Positions 24,038 to 33,105 of a stretch of DNA of 64,000 bases are shown piece by piece (the stretch's first letter is position 1; each line of letters begins with the position of its first letter). The notes beneath the pieces are model-generated. The model did no database searches and had not been told where the DNA came from. It worked only from the letters and a program-made list of their open reading frames with translations. The stretch is from Afipia massiliensis (GTDB lineage: Bacteria; Pseudomonadota; Alphaproteobacteria; Rhizobiales; Xanthobacteraceae): assembly GCF_014203115.1 (NCBI RefSeq), contig NZ_JACHIJ010000006.1, forward strand, positions 248,001 to 312,000, given 5' to 3'. The position numbers were made by a program, and so were the translations under genes.

Positions 24038-26089
24038 CTATCGCTGCAGCGGTACGGTCGGCGCAATCGGCTCGCTGGTCACCGGATTTTCGGCAAGGCC
24101 GAGCCCGAGCACCGACATGGCGGCGGGGAGCGCCGCATCCGCCATTGCGGCGTGGCCTTCGGCGGTCGGATGGATCGCGCCGCCGTACACCGCGGACAAC
24201 ACACCCCACGTCGCATCGTGAATGTCGCCCGGCTGGTTGGTCGGAGCCTTTTGTGCCTGCGGATAGGTCATCGCCGTGAAGTAGCTGTCGTTGGCGTCGC
24301 GGACCCAGCGTGCGCGCGGCGCGTAGGCGCGGAAGTCGCTGGCGGCGGCGCCGCAGACCAGCGGATTGTTCGCGGCGTTGACGATGTCATTGGAAAAGCT
24401 CTCGCCATTGGCTGAGAAACATTCCCGGTCGAACGGCGGATCGGTTTCCGCGCGCGCACAGAAGCCATGGTTGGCGAAGGCCTCCTGATGCTGATCGACG
24501 AAGGTCATGCGGTCGCGGGTGCGGTCGCCGCACAGCACGCCGCCGCTGCACTGAGCGAGCCGCTTGATCTGCGGCAGGAATTCGCTCTGCACGAAATTCG
24601 TCACGTCGGCGAGGCGCTGCGGATCGGCATTGAACGACGGATGAATGTCGAAGCCGGCGCGGCCGCCAGGGCAAGGCGCGCCGTTCACGAGCGACGGGTT
24701 TGCGTAAGACGTGTAGATGACGCGCGCGAGATCGCCGCCGACGAGTGGCTTCAACGCCTGACGCAGCTTGCTGAAGTCCTGCGGCAGTTCTCGTTGCAAG
24801 GTGGAGCGCGCTTGATCGACCGAACTGAGCACGCCGGTGCGCCGTGACAGCGCGCGCTCGGTTTGCCGCTCGACGATGACGTCAGCGACCAGTCCCGAAA
24901 AGTCGATATCGTTGGCGCCGATGGACAACAGGATGAGATCGAGCCCACGGTCCGGCTGCCGCCGCGTGGCCGCAGTCAACGCCTCGCGCAATTCCGAGAT
25001 CTGCGCGTTCACCGTGCCCTGACAGGTCAGACCATTCTTGCCGACCACGCATTCGCGGGCGCGCTGCGATCCGAACATGCCTTCGTCGATGGTGGCGCCG
25101 GTGCAGGCCAGCGGCAGATAGGTCACCGCGATTTGCGGGTTCTGCGCCGCCAGCGCAATCGCCATGCGGGTCTGGTAGCTGTAGAGCGAACGGTGACACG
25201 CCGGGTTGAACCACTGCGCGCCGGCGCGCTGCCAGTTCTGCAGGCTCATGCCGTCGGACGTATCGCAGGCGCGCGCGCCCTTGAAGCCGGCGCGGCCGGG
25301 GCGGAAGTACATTCCGGCGGGGCCGCCGAGGTAGGAGCGGAAGCAGAATCCTTCATCGGAGAGCGTCACCGGCCGGTCGGGATTGCCTTCGCCCGATGCG
25401 ATGGAGTCGCCGAGGCCTGCGATGAAAATATCGCGCACCGCGATCTGCGTCGTGACGCGTTGCGGCGCATCCGATCCGCTCGAGACATCGACGGTGACGG
25501 GGGTGGCGCGGCCGTAACGGACACGCAGGTTGATCGGTTCGGCGCAATCGAGCGTCGATTGCCGCGGCGGATCGCCATCCTCGAAGGTCCATGCGCAGAC
25601 CGCACCCACCGGCACCTCGCCGGCGAGGCGCACGGTGACCGGATGATCGACCGGCGTGAGATAGCTTTCCTTCACGCCGTCGCGGGTGCAGGGCTCGCTG
25701 ACGCGACCCGCTGCGTCGATGCACAGCCGTCCGAGCGTGTTGCGCGCCCAGCCCCGGCCGTCGCTCTGGGTCGCCAGCGCCTGTTCGGCGGCAAGGATGT
25801 TGCGGCCGCTGAGCGAGTCGACCTGAAGCTTAAAGTCGCGCTCCTCGCGAAACAGCCGGAAGCGGTTACGGACTTCCCAGGAAATCTGCATCGTCGTGCT
25901 GAGTTGCACGGCGGGTGGCTGTGCGATTGGCGGCTGTGCAAGCGGCGGCTGGGCGACGGATGGGGCAGCGGCGGGAGGCGTTTGCGCCATCGCAGGGCTT
26001 GCCATTGCGCCCCCGAGCACGGCGACGAAAAGCGCCCCGATAAAGGGCCTTGCCCTCGGCGACGGACGGGTGACGCGCAACTTGATCAT
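24038..26089 (-). CDS. Secreted SGNH/GDSL-type hydrolase
   Basis: A 683-residue exported protein. The signal peptide ends near AMAQ (residue 36) and is followed by a Pro/Ala/Gln repeat (QPPLAQPPIAQPP). A beta-rich N-terminal domain precedes the SGNH hydrolase domain. Block I is GLGDSIASGEGN, with the nucleophile serine in GDS. Block III is LLSIGANDIDFSG. The catalytic Asp/His block is IHPTAEGHAAMAD near the C-terminus. Many cysteines suggest disulfides in the periplasm or outside. The substrate is unknown; family members are lipases, esterases or polysaccharide deacetylases. The length is about twice that of a bare SGNH domain. Confidence 0.85.
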   Translation of the reverse strand: MIKLRVTRPSPRARPFIGALFVAVLGGAMASPAMAQTPPAAAPSVAQPPLAQPPIAQPPAVQLSTTMQISWEVRNRFRLFREERDFKLQVDSLSGRNILAAEQALATQSDGRGWARNTLGRLCIDAAGRVSEPCTRDGVKESYLTPVDHPVTVRLAGEVPVGAVCAWTFEDGDPPRQSTLDCAEPINLRVRYGRATPVTVDVSSGSDAPQRVTTQIAVRDIFIAGLGDSIASGEGNPDRPVTLSDEGFCFRSYLGGPAGMYFRPGRAGFKGARACDTSDGMSLQNWQRAGAQWFNPACHRSLYSYQTRMAIALAAQNPQIAVTYLPLACTGATIDEGMFGSQRARECVVGKNGLTCQGTVNAQISELREALTAATRRQPDRGLDLILLSIGANDIDFSGLVADVIVERQTERALSRRTGVLSSVDQARSTLQRELPQDFSKLRQALKPLVGGDLARVIYTSYANPSLVNGAPCPGGRAGFDIHPSFNADPQRLADVTNFVQSEFLPQIKRLAQCSGGVLCGDRTRDRMTFVDQHQEAFANHGFCARAETDPPFDRECFSANGESFSNDIVNAANNPLVCGAAASDFRAYAPRARWVRDANDSYFTAMTYPQAQKAPTNQPGDIHDATWGVLSAVYGGAIHPTAEGHAAMADAALPAAMSVLGLGLAENPVTSEPIAPTVPLQR

Positions 26090-26124
26090 GCAGGTTTGAA
26101 GCCGACGGATGAGGCCAAAATGTG

Positions 26125-26240
26125 GGGCAGAGCGCGATCAGCAAAAGTGGAGACCGGTTTTGCGTCCGATCGCGCGCTCACTTTTGAAGGGCGCATGATC
26201 TTATCGCCAAGCCGCTACACACTTTGACGGATCATGCGCC
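26125..26240. repeat. Rhizobiales mosaic palindromic repeat (copy near 26.2 kb)
   Basis: The core IR is GGCGCATGATC (26190-26200) with GATCATGCGCC (26230-26240). It is preceded by a CGCGATCAGCAAAAGTGGAG...ACCGGTTTTGCG module. It shares the AAAGTGG/ACCGGTTTT and GATCATGC words with the copies at 30214 and 63412 but is longer and composite. Confidence 0.65.
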
Positions 26241-26292
26241 AAAACTTAGGTCAGGCCTCGAAACCCCACAAGCCACATCTTTGTGCGCGGAA

Positions 26293-27351
26293 TTATTCCG
26301 CGGCCTGCTTGGTGTTCACCGGCTGCGAGGGCGGCGTCTTGGCGACCGCCGGCTGCAGTTTCCGGCTCTGTTGCCACGGCAGGATGACGCTCAGCCACAA
26401 CTCCCGGATGCCCAGGATCGTGATCGACGTGGCGAACGGGATCAGGAAGTACAGAATGCGGAACACCAGCAGGGCCGCGAGCAGTTCCTCCTTGCCGAGC
26501 ATCGGCAGGCCGATCAGCATCGCCGCGTCGAACACGCCGAGACTGCCCGGCGCGTGGCTGGCGAAGCCGAGCAGCGTGGCGAGAATGAAGACGACGGAGA
26601 GCGTCACGAAGTCGAGATTCGGGCTGGACGGCGCCAGCAGGTACATCGCCAGCGCGCAGAAGGCGAGATCGACGACGCCGATCAGGATCTGCAGCACGGT
26701 GAGTGGCGCGGACGGCAGATGGACCTTCCAGCCGTCCTTGCCGAGTTTGCGGCGGCCATGCCCGGTCGCGATCCATGTGAGATACGCGGCGATGCCGACG
26801 AGCAACCCGGCGCCGATCAACTGGTTGACGCTCTCGGGCAGCAGATCGACCGCCGATGCGGCGGCCGGATGCCAGATCATTCCGATGCCGAGCACGAAGG
26901 TGTTGCCGAGCCAGAATGTCAGGCCGGAGATGAAACAGATTTTGGCGACGTCGATCGCGCTCAGGCCCCAGTCGGAATAGATCCGAAACCGGATCGCGCC
27001 GCCGGTGAAGACCGTGGCGCCGATGTTGTGGCCGATGGTGTAGCTGGTAAAGCTGGACAGCGCGGCGATGCGATAGGGGACGTGCATCTTGCCGATCGTG
27101 CGCAGTGCGAACAGATCGTAGAACGTCAGGGTGAAAAACGCGCACAGCACGCACAGCGCGGCCAGCGCAATCTGGCCATGCGACTTTTCGGCGAGCGCCG
27201 TCAAAACCATCGCGGTGTCCACACCCTTGAGGGTGCGGAACAGATGCATGATCGCAATGGAAACAATCGCGACGCTGGCGACGATCCCGAGCCGTTTCCA
27301 GCCAACTCGTTCCCTGAAAACACGCCCAAGCGCGCTCAACAATTGTTGCAT
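26293..27351 (-). CDS. UPF0104 / lysylphosphatidylglycerol synthase-type transmembrane protein
   Basis: A 352-residue polytopic membrane protein with about eight helices. It matches the flippase-like transmembrane domain family that includes the N-terminal part of MprF and E. coli YbhN. Typical stretches are SFTSYTIGHNIGATVFTGGAIRFRIYSDWG and SHAPGSLGVFDAAMLIGLP. It lacks the soluble aminoacyl-transfer domain, so it cannot be a full LPG synthase. A lipid-flipping or cardiolipin-related role is only a guess. ATG 27351 has a strong GGAGGA ribosome binding site and replaces the longer reading. Confidence 0.8.
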   Translation of the reverse strand: MQQLLSALGRVFRERVGWKRLGIVASVAIVSIAIMHLFRTLKGVDTAMVLTALAEKSHGQIALAALCVLCAFFTLTFYDLFALRTIGKMHVPYRIAALSSFTSYTIGHNIGATVFTGGAIRFRIYSDWGLSAIDVAKICFISGLTFWLGNTFVLGIGMIWHPAAASAVDLLPESVNQLIGAGLLVGIAAYLTWIATGHGRRKLGKDGWKVHLPSAPLTVLQILIGVVDLAFCALAMYLLAPSSPNLDFVTLSVVFILATLLGFASHAPGSLGVFDAAMLIGLPMLGKEELLAALLVFRILYFLIPFATSITILGIRELWLSVILPWQQSRKLQPAVAKTPPSQPVNTKQAAE

Positions 27352-27759
27352 TCGTCCTCCCGGCAGGGCGCGAAACCTATAGAAGCCGATTGAGGCGACA
27401 GTGAGCAAGCGGCTGCGGCGGTACTCATACGCGAAATCCCGCGCTTGGAAAATAGGGCGGTTGTGCAGCGCGAATAGCGGTTAACGCTGGGAAATCGGGG
27501 CCGATGGCCGTCATCTGCGCTTCATATTGGGCCGGCTCTGCGGTGATCCGGTCAACCCCATGTGGGGAATGAACACGGTGTTTGAAAGGCCGGCGGTCGT
27601 TTCGTTCGATCGGCCATTGTCGATTCTTCGCATCGGATTTTCAGGAACATCGGCCAAGGCGCGCCGTTAGACAGCCATCACGCTCAAGCGCATTGGCGGG
27701 CCATCGCGATGGAATGGCGGCGTCATCGCGCTCCCGAAATTCTCACAGAGGACACGGCG
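27352..27759. other. Intergenic region before the ferritin-like gene
   Basis: A 408-bp gap between divergent genes. It contains the EcfG-type promoter at 27644-27668 and otherwise nothing I can assign. An open frame that extends the ferritin-like protein upstream lacks a ribosome binding site. Confidence 0.55.
27644..27668 (+). promoter_or_regulatory. EcfG-type general-stress promoter (GGAAC-N16-CGTT)
   Basis: GGAAC (27644-27648), a 16-nt spacer and CGTT (27665-27668) match the alphaproteobacterial sigma-EcfG consensus exactly. Transcription would start near 27676, about 84 nt before the ferritin-like ATG. Genes of that family are common members of the general stress regulon. Confidence 0.7.
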
Positions 27760-28266
27760 ATGGGACTGTTTACGAAAGACATCAAGACCATGGACGATCT
27801 GTTCGTGCATCAGCTTCAGGACGTCTATTACGCCGAGAAGCAACTGGTGAAGGCGATTCCGAAACTCGCTGAAAAAGCCAATGACAATCAGCTCAAGCAG
27901 GGTTTTCTCAGTCATCTCGAGCAGACCAAGACTCACGTCACCCGGCTCGAGCAGGTGTTCCAGATGCACGGCGTCGAACCGAAGGCTGTGACGTGTCCGG
28001 CGATCGACGGCATCATCAAAGAGGCCGACGAGGTCGCCGGTGAAGTCGAGGACAAGCAAGTGCTCGATGCCGCGCTGATCAACGCGGCGCAGGCCGCCGA
28101 ACACTACGAGATCACGCGCTACGGCACGCTGGTGACCTGGGCGAAGCGGCTCGGCCGCGACGACTGCGCGGCGGTGCTGCAGAAGACTCTCGACGAGGAA
28201 AAGGAGACCGACCGGAAGCTGACGCAACTGGCCGAAAGCGGCATCAATCTCAAGGCTGCCAGCTAG
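27760..28266 (+). CDS. Ferritin-like DUF892 (YciE/YciF-type) stress protein
   Basis: A 168-residue four-helix ferritin-like protein of the DUF892 family. Conserved acidic and histidine positions are seen in LQDVYYAEKQLVKAIPKL, HLEQTKTHVTRLEQVF, AAEHYEITRYGTL and TLDEEKETDRKLTQLAE. These build a di-metal site. The family is induced by osmotic, desiccation or stationary-phase stress, but its chemistry is unsettled. ATG 27760 follows AGAGGA. The EcfG-type promoter upstream supports general-stress control. A GC-rich hairpin follows the stop. Confidence 0.88.
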   Translation: MGLFTKDIKTMDDLFVHQLQDVYYAEKQLVKAIPKLAEKANDNQLKQGFLSHLEQTKTHVTRLEQVFQMHGVEPKAVTCPAIDGIIKEADEVAGEVEDKQVLDAALINAAQAAEHYEITRYGTLVTWAKRLGRDDCAAVLQKTLDEEKETDRKLTQLAESGINLKAAS

Positions 28267-28305
28267 GGCGCCCGCTTGCCGTGGTCCGTCAAGGATTGTG
28301 AGGCA

Positions 28306-28338
28306 AAACGCCGCGCCGGTGCAAACCGCGCGGCGTTT
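28306..28338 (+). terminator. Hairpin terminator after the ferritin-like gene
   Basis: A perfect 11-bp stem, AAACGCCGCGC / GCGCGGCGTTT, 40 bp past the stop. It has only TTT-GC after the stem on the plus strand, so it is a moderate candidate. It also lies just beyond the convergent gene that ends at 28365. Confidence 0.6.
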
Positions 28339-28364
28339 GCACAAGCGACATCAGTTTCGGTGCA

Positions 28365-28802
28365 TCAGTTTCGGCGTAGAGCGAACTGCGCGCCGCAAAG
28401 CGACATCACCGCACCAAGACCCAGCGCGGCAAGACCCGCCAGGGCGCCGGACAGGGACGGGATCGGGCTCGGTGCAGCCGCCGCCTGACCGGCGGCCGCC
28501 AGCATGATAACGCCGACGGCAATCAGGAATTGACGCAGGCGCAGCGAGATCCGGCCGGAGACCGCGCTGTTCATCAGCGATGCCGAAATGAAGCCCGCGA
28601 GAAACGCCACCGTGCCGATCAGCCACCATGCGAGCGCCGCCCGCGCAGGGATCAATTCCGGGACGTTGCTCCGCCACAGATCGCCGAGATTGAGATTGAA
28701 GCGCTGGATGATGATGTGGATGCCGAGCGCCAGCAGCACGCCGAACAGGACCGATCCGGCGAGAACGATATGGCGGGAGAAATAGACGGGCTTGGTGGCC
28801 AT
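28365..28802 (-). CDS. Conserved hypothetical membrane protein
   Basis: A 145-residue protein with four predicted transmembrane helices (about 13-29, 55-77, 86-103 and 112-138), starting MATKPVYFSRHIVLAGSVLF. The loop between helices 1 and 2 contains FNLNLGDLWRSNVPELIPAR. I do not recognise the family. It is divergent from the hypothetical membrane protein at 28913, with 110 bp between the starts. There is no sign of transfer: base composition matches its surroundings. Confidence 0.65.
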   Translation of the reverse strand: MATKPVYFSRHIVLAGSVLFGVLLALGIHIIIQRFNLNLGDLWRSNVPELIPARAALAWWLIGTVAFLAGFISASLMNSAVSGRISLRLRQFLIAVGVIMLAAAGQAAAAPSPIPSLSGALAGLAALGLGAVMSLCGAQFALRRN

Positions 28803-28912
28803 CAGGTGTTTCGTCCGGGCGCGGCGGGCTGCTATGACTTGTAGAATGACGGCTAGCTGCTGCGCAAGCGGGGCCGGATCGCGGTCGTCCGCGGCGCCAT
28901 TGAAGGATTTTC

Positions 28913-29524
28913 ATGCTCTCGCAGATGTTCAACGCCGGGCGTGCCGGCCCCGAGACAGCCAGTGACGGCACGCAATACATCTTCAAGCCGTCGCTGGTGG
29001 GCGGAGCGGCGCAGTTCGATCTCACCGACGACGGATTGTCGTGGCAGGTGAGGGGAAAGCAGGGCGTGTGGCCGCTGGAGAAGATCGCGGCCATCCGTCT
29101 GTCGTATCGTCCGGTGTCGATGCAGTCGCGGCGGTTTCGCGCCGACATCGAGGACACGCGCGGCGAGCGCGTCACGATTTATTCGACAACTTGGCACACC
29201 GTCGCGCTGATGTCGCCGCAGGACAACGGCTACCGCGCGTTCATTGTCGAACTGCACCGCCGGCTTGCGGCGGCTGGAAGCAACGCGGTGCTCATTGTCG
29301 GCATCAATCCGACGATCTACCTGGGGGGACTGTTTGTGGTGGCGCTTGTCGGCGTCGCGATGCTGGGATTGCTGATCCGCGCATTGGTGACGGGTGAATT
29401 CGGGGGCGCACTGTTTCTGCTCGGATTCGCGGCGCTGTTCGGCTGGCAGATCGGCAACTTCATGCGCCGCAATCGGCCGCGCGGCTACACGTTCGAGGCG
29501 TTGCCCAAGGAAGTTTTGCCGTAA
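28913..29524 (+). CDS. Conserved hypothetical membrane protein
   Basis: A 203-residue protein. The first 120 residues form a soluble beta-rich domain (FDLTDDGLSWQVRGKQGVWPLEKIAAIRLSY) that resembles a pleckstrin-like or bPH fold. Two transmembrane helices follow (about 125-155 and 162-178), then a basic cytoplasmic end (RRNRPRGYTFEALPKE). Function is unknown. It is probably monocistronic, followed by a 160-bp gap before the convergent universal stress protein gene. Confidence 0.65.
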   Translation: MLSQMFNAGRAGPETASDGTQYIFKPSLVGGAAQFDLTDDGLSWQVRGKQGVWPLEKIAAIRLSYRPVSMQSRRFRADIEDTRGERVTIYSTTWHTVALMSPQDNGYRAFIVELHRRLAAAGSNAVLIVGINPTIYLGGLFVVALVGVAMLGLLIRALVTGEFGGALFLLGFAALFGWQIGNFMRRNRPRGYTFEALPKEVLP

Positions 29525-29687
29525 CTGGAAGTGTTGCCGTAAGAGTATGCGTTCAGCTCGGCCGGGCATCGTTGGCCGGCCCGGCCAAACCTCAGCCGCC
29601 CGATGATGGGGATCACCTTCCGGCGGCGCGCGACCATAGCTGACGACGCTGTCGGAGAGAAGTCAGTCCGGGTCACGAAATCGCGCG

Positions 29688-30113
29688 TTAGTGCCGCACC
29701 ACGAGCACCGAACATTTCGCATAGCGGACGACGTGTCCGGCATTTGAGCCGAGAAAATAACTCTGCATCGACGGGCGGTGCGACGTCATCACGATGAGGT
29801 CGGCGCCGATATCGGCGGCTTCTTCGAGCACCTCGTGATAGATGCCGCCCTGCCGCACGACCACCGAGATGCGCCGGCTTTCAATTCCGGATTCGCGTGC
29901 GACGATCCCCAGCGCTTCTTCCGACGACTGGCGTTGCTGCATGTCAAAATCGGGCGGGACATATTCCGCCAGCATCACCGGCGTCATCGGCATCACATTG
30001 ACCAGCCGCACGGTGCCGCCGGAGGATTTCGATAATGAAGCCGCCGTCTCGATGGCCGGCTTCGCAAGATCGGTATCGGCAAGGTCGATGGGGACGAGGA
30101 TGGACTGGAACAT
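29688..30113 (-). CDS. Universal stress protein (UspA family)
   Basis: A 141-residue single-domain Usp. The first strand is MFQSILVPIDLADTD. The C-terminal nucleotide-loop region reads MTSHRPSMQSYFLGSNAGHVVRYAKCSVLVV, close to the family pattern, but the G-x2-G-x9-G spacing is imperfect. It may therefore not bind ATP. It probably acts as a cytoplasmic stress-response modulator. It is followed at the upstream side by a palindromic repeat shared with the sixA-like gene. No EcfG promoter was found in front of it. Confidence 0.85.
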   Translation of the reverse strand: MFQSILVPIDLADTDLAKPAIETAASLSKSSGGTVRLVNVMPMTPVMLAEYVPPDFDMQQRQSSEEALGIVARESGIESRRISVVVRQGGIYHEVLEEAADIGADLIVMTSHRPSMQSYFLGSNAGHVVRYAKCSVLVVRH

Positions 30114-30213
30114 CGGTCTCTCCGCTCGATGGATCGCTTACGATGAAGTCGTTGGCGGCAAGATGCAAGGTTGGCAGGCAGAGCATCCGAGTTACGCCGG
30201 CTGATTTTCAGCT

Positions 30214-30262
30214 GGGCATGATCTGATCCGAAAACCGGTTCCCACTTTTCGGGATCATGCCC
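30214..30262. repeat. Rhizobiales palindromic repeat (GCATGATC...GATCATGC), copy at 30.2 kb
   Basis: Terminal arms GGGCATGATC and GATCATGCCC are perfect, and the centre holds CCGAAAACCGGTTCCCAC then TTTTCGG. It is a 49-bp element also present at 63412-63460 with a few changes. Its right arm contains the stop codon of the SixA-like gene. Confidence 0.8.
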
Positions 30263-30788
30263 CGTCCGACCATTCTCTCAAAAGCTTGGGACTGGCGAAG
30301 CGTTCGAGCCGCCCGCTGCGGAAACCGACATCGCCCCAGTCGTCGGTCTTGAAATCGATCACGACGATGCCCGCGGTCGGCAGGTTGGCAGCCAGTGCGT
30401 GCCTCCCGGCCGCGTCCCCGCTGGCGACCAGCGCAAGCGCCAGTTCATGCAGGCCGGGATTGTGCGCGAGGATCATCAGGCATTGTGGGTCGGCCTTCGC
30501 CGCTCCGTGAACAGCTCTCAGCAGTTCGGACGGATCGGCCCCGTACAGTTCGGGCAAATGTTTGACCCGCACGGACGGCATCGTGGCGCGAAGCAGGTCC
30601 CATGTTTGCTGGGTACGCGTTGCGGTCGAGACCAGCACAAGGTCGGGGCGATAATCTTCAAGCGCGAGCCAGCGGCCGATCTCCACGCTGTCATTGCGGC
30701 CGCGCTCGTCGAGGCGGCGATCCTGATCCTTGCCGGAAGGGGCGTCCCGCTCGGTCTTGGCGTGGCGGAGCAGGATCAGGCGGCGCAT
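30255..30788 (-). CDS. SixA-like phosphohistidine phosphatase (histidine phosphatase superfamily)
   Basis: A 177-residue phosphatase. The catalytic motif LILLRHAKTE carries the nucleophilic histidine (H8). Other conserved positions are VSTATRTQQTWDLL and LAHNPGLHELA, the latter with the second catalytic histidine. SixA-type enzymes dephosphorylate phosphohistidine on Hpt domains or on PTS proteins. The Hpt at 13585 is distant, so no link is implied. The last residues and the TGA stop fall within a mobile palindromic repeat, suggesting the native C-terminus was changed by its insertion. Confidence 0.85.
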   Translation of the reverse strand: MRRLILLRHAKTERDAPSGKDQDRRLDERGRNDSVEIGRWLALEDYRPDLVLVSTATRTQQTWDLLRATMPSVRVKHLPELYGADPSELLRAVHGAAKADPQCLMILAHNPGLHELALALVASGDAAGRHALAANLPTAGIVVIDFKTDDWGDVGFRSGRLERFASPKLLREWSDGA

Positions 30789-30967
30789 GTCGCGATCTCA
30801 TGTTCGGTCTGCGTGGCAAGCGTTGAAAACGTTGCCAGTTTTGAATTGGTGCACTAGGGCACGGCGCGGAATAGTGTACAAGCTTACGCAGAACCTGTGA
30901 CGGGCGCGAGTGCCGTTACACCCAGAAAACAAACGCGTCACGGCCTGCGCTTTTCGGAACAATCGGC

Positions 30968-32374
30968 ATGGAAGAATCTTCTGCAAATCCCCCGGCTGAC
31001 GTGTCCAGCCGTCAGGGGCTGACGTTCGATCTCGATGTCGATATCTGCGTCATCGGAGGAGGGCTGGCCGGCCTGACCATGGCGCTTGAATCGGTCCGCA
31101 AGGGCGCGAGCGTGGCGGTACTCGAAGGCCGCAGCATCGGCTGGAACGCGTCCGGCCACAATCTCGGCACCGTCATGCCCGGATACGGCGTCGCGGCTTC
31201 CGACCTGATCGAGCGTGTCGGCTTCGAGGATGCGCGTCATCTGTGGACGCTTGCGCAAGAGGGCGCGGATTATGTCCGCGCCACCGCGGCCCGCATGCAG
31301 GGCATTGCGCTGACGGACGGCGCGCTCGAAGTTTCGAGAATAGATGCCGGCGACGAACTCATCAGCCGATTGCAGACGCTCGGCGAGGATTTCGGCACAG
31401 AGGTCGAAGGCTGGCAGACCGATCGTGTGCGCGAAGTGCTGAAGACGGATCGCTACTTCCATGCGATTCATTTTCCGAAGGCGTTCCAGATCGACGCGCG
31501 GTCCTATGTTCATGGTCTCGCGGCGCTCGCCGAAACCGAAGGCGTGCGGATCTTCGAGGATACGCCGGTGGTCGGCATCGATCCGGCCGGTATCCGCAAG
31601 CGCGTGTTTACGCCATCGGCAAAACTGCGCTGCTCTCATGTCGTGCTTGCGGGCAATGCACATCTCGGCGCGCCCAGCCAGCGTCTCACCGCAACGCTGC
31701 TGCCGACCTGGCGTTATGCCGCGTTGACGGAGCCGCTCGGCGAACGACTTGCCGGCGCGGTGGCTTTTCAGGGATCGGTGAGCGACACCCACGGCATCGA
31801 TCATTTTCGCATCGTCGATGGCGACAGGCTGCTGTGGTCCAGTCCCGAGACGACATGGCAGGGCGATCCGCGGCGTTATGCCAAACGCATCGAGAGCCGT
31901 ATCGCCGCGATTTTCCCGAGGCTCGGGCCGGTCAAGATCGCAGACACCTGGGGCGGGATGTTCGGTCAGACGGTGCATGGCATGCCGCAGATCGGCGAAG
32001 TTCAGCCGGGCCTCTGGATTCTCAGCGGCTTCGGCCGTCAGGGACTGAACACGACGGCGATGGGCGGTCAGCTTCTCGCGCGGAGCATTCTGTCGGGCGA
32101 TGATCGCTGGCGGCTGTTTTCGCCATTCGAACTGGTGTGGGCCGGCGGATCGGCCGGGCGCATCGCGGGACAGGCGATCGATCTATGGACGCGCGGCCAT
32201 TCCGCCGCAGCCGGTGCACTGTCGCGATTCCGCGAACGCGCCCGCAGCCGGGAACAGGCGCGGGAATATGCCACGGAGGCGCGGATCGCATCCGCCAAGG
32301 CGCAGGCCTCGGTTGCGCGGCAGCACGCGTCGGCGGCGATGCATGAAGATCGCCGCGGTTCGGGCGGCGCCTAG
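30968..32374 (+). CDS. FAD-dependent amino-acid/amine oxidoreductase (DAO family)
   Basis: A 468-residue flavoprotein of the DAO family. The Rossmann FAD motif is VCIGGG-type, with VIGGGLAGLTMALESVRKG at residues 27-45, followed by VLEGRSIGWNASGHN. The substrate-domain signature GGMFGQTVHGMPQIGEV and the closing FAD contact LSGFGRQGLNTTAMGG are also present. The layout resembles gamma-glutamylputrescine oxidases and glycine/D-amino-acid oxidases; the substrate is not readable. A 60-residue Arg/Ala-rich tail extends beyond the usual end. It is probably monocistronic, divergent from the SixA-like gene. Confidence 0.82.
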   Translation: MEESSANPPADVSSRQGLTFDLDVDICVIGGGLAGLTMALESVRKGASVAVLEGRSIGWNASGHNLGTVMPGYGVAASDLIERVGFEDARHLWTLAQEGADYVRATAARMQGIALTDGALEVSRIDAGDELISRLQTLGEDFGTEVEGWQTDRVREVLKTDRYFHAIHFPKAFQIDARSYVHGLAALAETEGVRIFEDTPVVGIDPAGIRKRVFTPSAKLRCSHVVLAGNAHLGAPSQRLTATLLPTWRYAALTEPLGERLAGAVAFQGSVSDTHGIDHFRIVDGDRLLWSSPETTWQGDPRRYAKRIESRIAAIFPRLGPVKIADTWGGMFGQTVHGMPQIGEVQPGLWILSGFGRQGLNTTAMGGQLLARSILSGDDRWRLFSPFELVWAGGSAGRIAGQAIDLWTRGHSAAAGALSRFRERARSREQAREYATEARIASAKAQASVARQHASAAMHEDRRGSGGA

Positions 32375-32558
32375 CGCGCGAACGAAATCGGGTGAATAAC
32401 CCGCCGGCGGCGGGGTTATCGAAGCAGGCGCGTCTGCACGGGCGTTGCCGCCTCGCGGGAAAGTGAGCCTGCCGTGAGGGCGATGCTGTAACTTTCCGCG
32501 ACATGGATCGTAGATCGTGATGGACAGCCTGTTTCCCGATTTGCACGGAGCTTTGACG

Positions 32559-33071
32559 ATGATCGACCGCCGTATCCTGCTCGCATCCGCGATGAGTCTC
32601 GCTGCGTTCTCGGCATTCCGCTGGCTTGGCCTCGGCAACGCCAGCGCTGGCGAGAAATCCGCCGCAAAATTCGAAATCGAGAAGACTCCGGAGGAGTGGC
32701 GCAAGCAGTTGAGCGCGGCTCAGTATAATGTGCTGCGCGAAGCCGGAACCGAGCGCCCGTACTCGAGCCCGCTGAACAAGGAAAAGCGCAAGGGAACCTT
32801 CGCCTGCGCGGGTTGCGATCTGCCGCTGTTCGCGTCCGAGACGAAGTTTGAAAGCGGCACCGGCTGGCCAAGCTTCTATCAGGCGCTGCCGAACGCCATC
32901 GTCGAGAAGTCCGATCGCACCATGATGATGGTGCGGACCGAAACCCTGTGCCGACGCTGCGGCGGCCATCTCGGCCATGTGTTCGACGACGGCCCGAAGC
33001 CGACCGGACTGCGCTACTGCATGAACGGGCTGGCGCTGACGTTCAAACCTGCGGACGGCTCATCGACCTGA
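32559..33071 (+). CDS. msrB: Peptide-methionine (R)-S-oxide reductase MsrB, exported
   Basis: A 170-residue MsrB, which reduces methionine-R-sulfoxide. Zinc ligands are C83/C86 (FACAGC) and C131/C134 (LCRRC). The catalytic cysteine is C154 (LRYCMNG). GTGWPSF and GGHLGHVFDDG are the family blocks. The N-terminus IDRRILLASAMSLAAF looks like a twin-arginine or hydrophobic export signal, so it probably protects periplasmic proteins. ATG 32559 has GGAG 8 nt upstream and is preferred over the ATG at 32517. The terminator lies at 33106. Confidence 0.9.
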   Translation: MIDRRILLASAMSLAAFSAFRWLGLGNASAGEKSAAKFEIEKTPEEWRKQLSAAQYNVLREAGTERPYSSPLNKEKRKGTFACAGCDLPLFASETKFESGTGWPSFYQALPNAIVEKSDRTMMMVRTETLCRRCGGHLGHVFDDGPKPTGLRYCMNGLALTFKPADGSST

Positions 33072-33105
33072 TATCGCGCGGCAATTCTTGCCCGCTAGGC
33101 AATTG

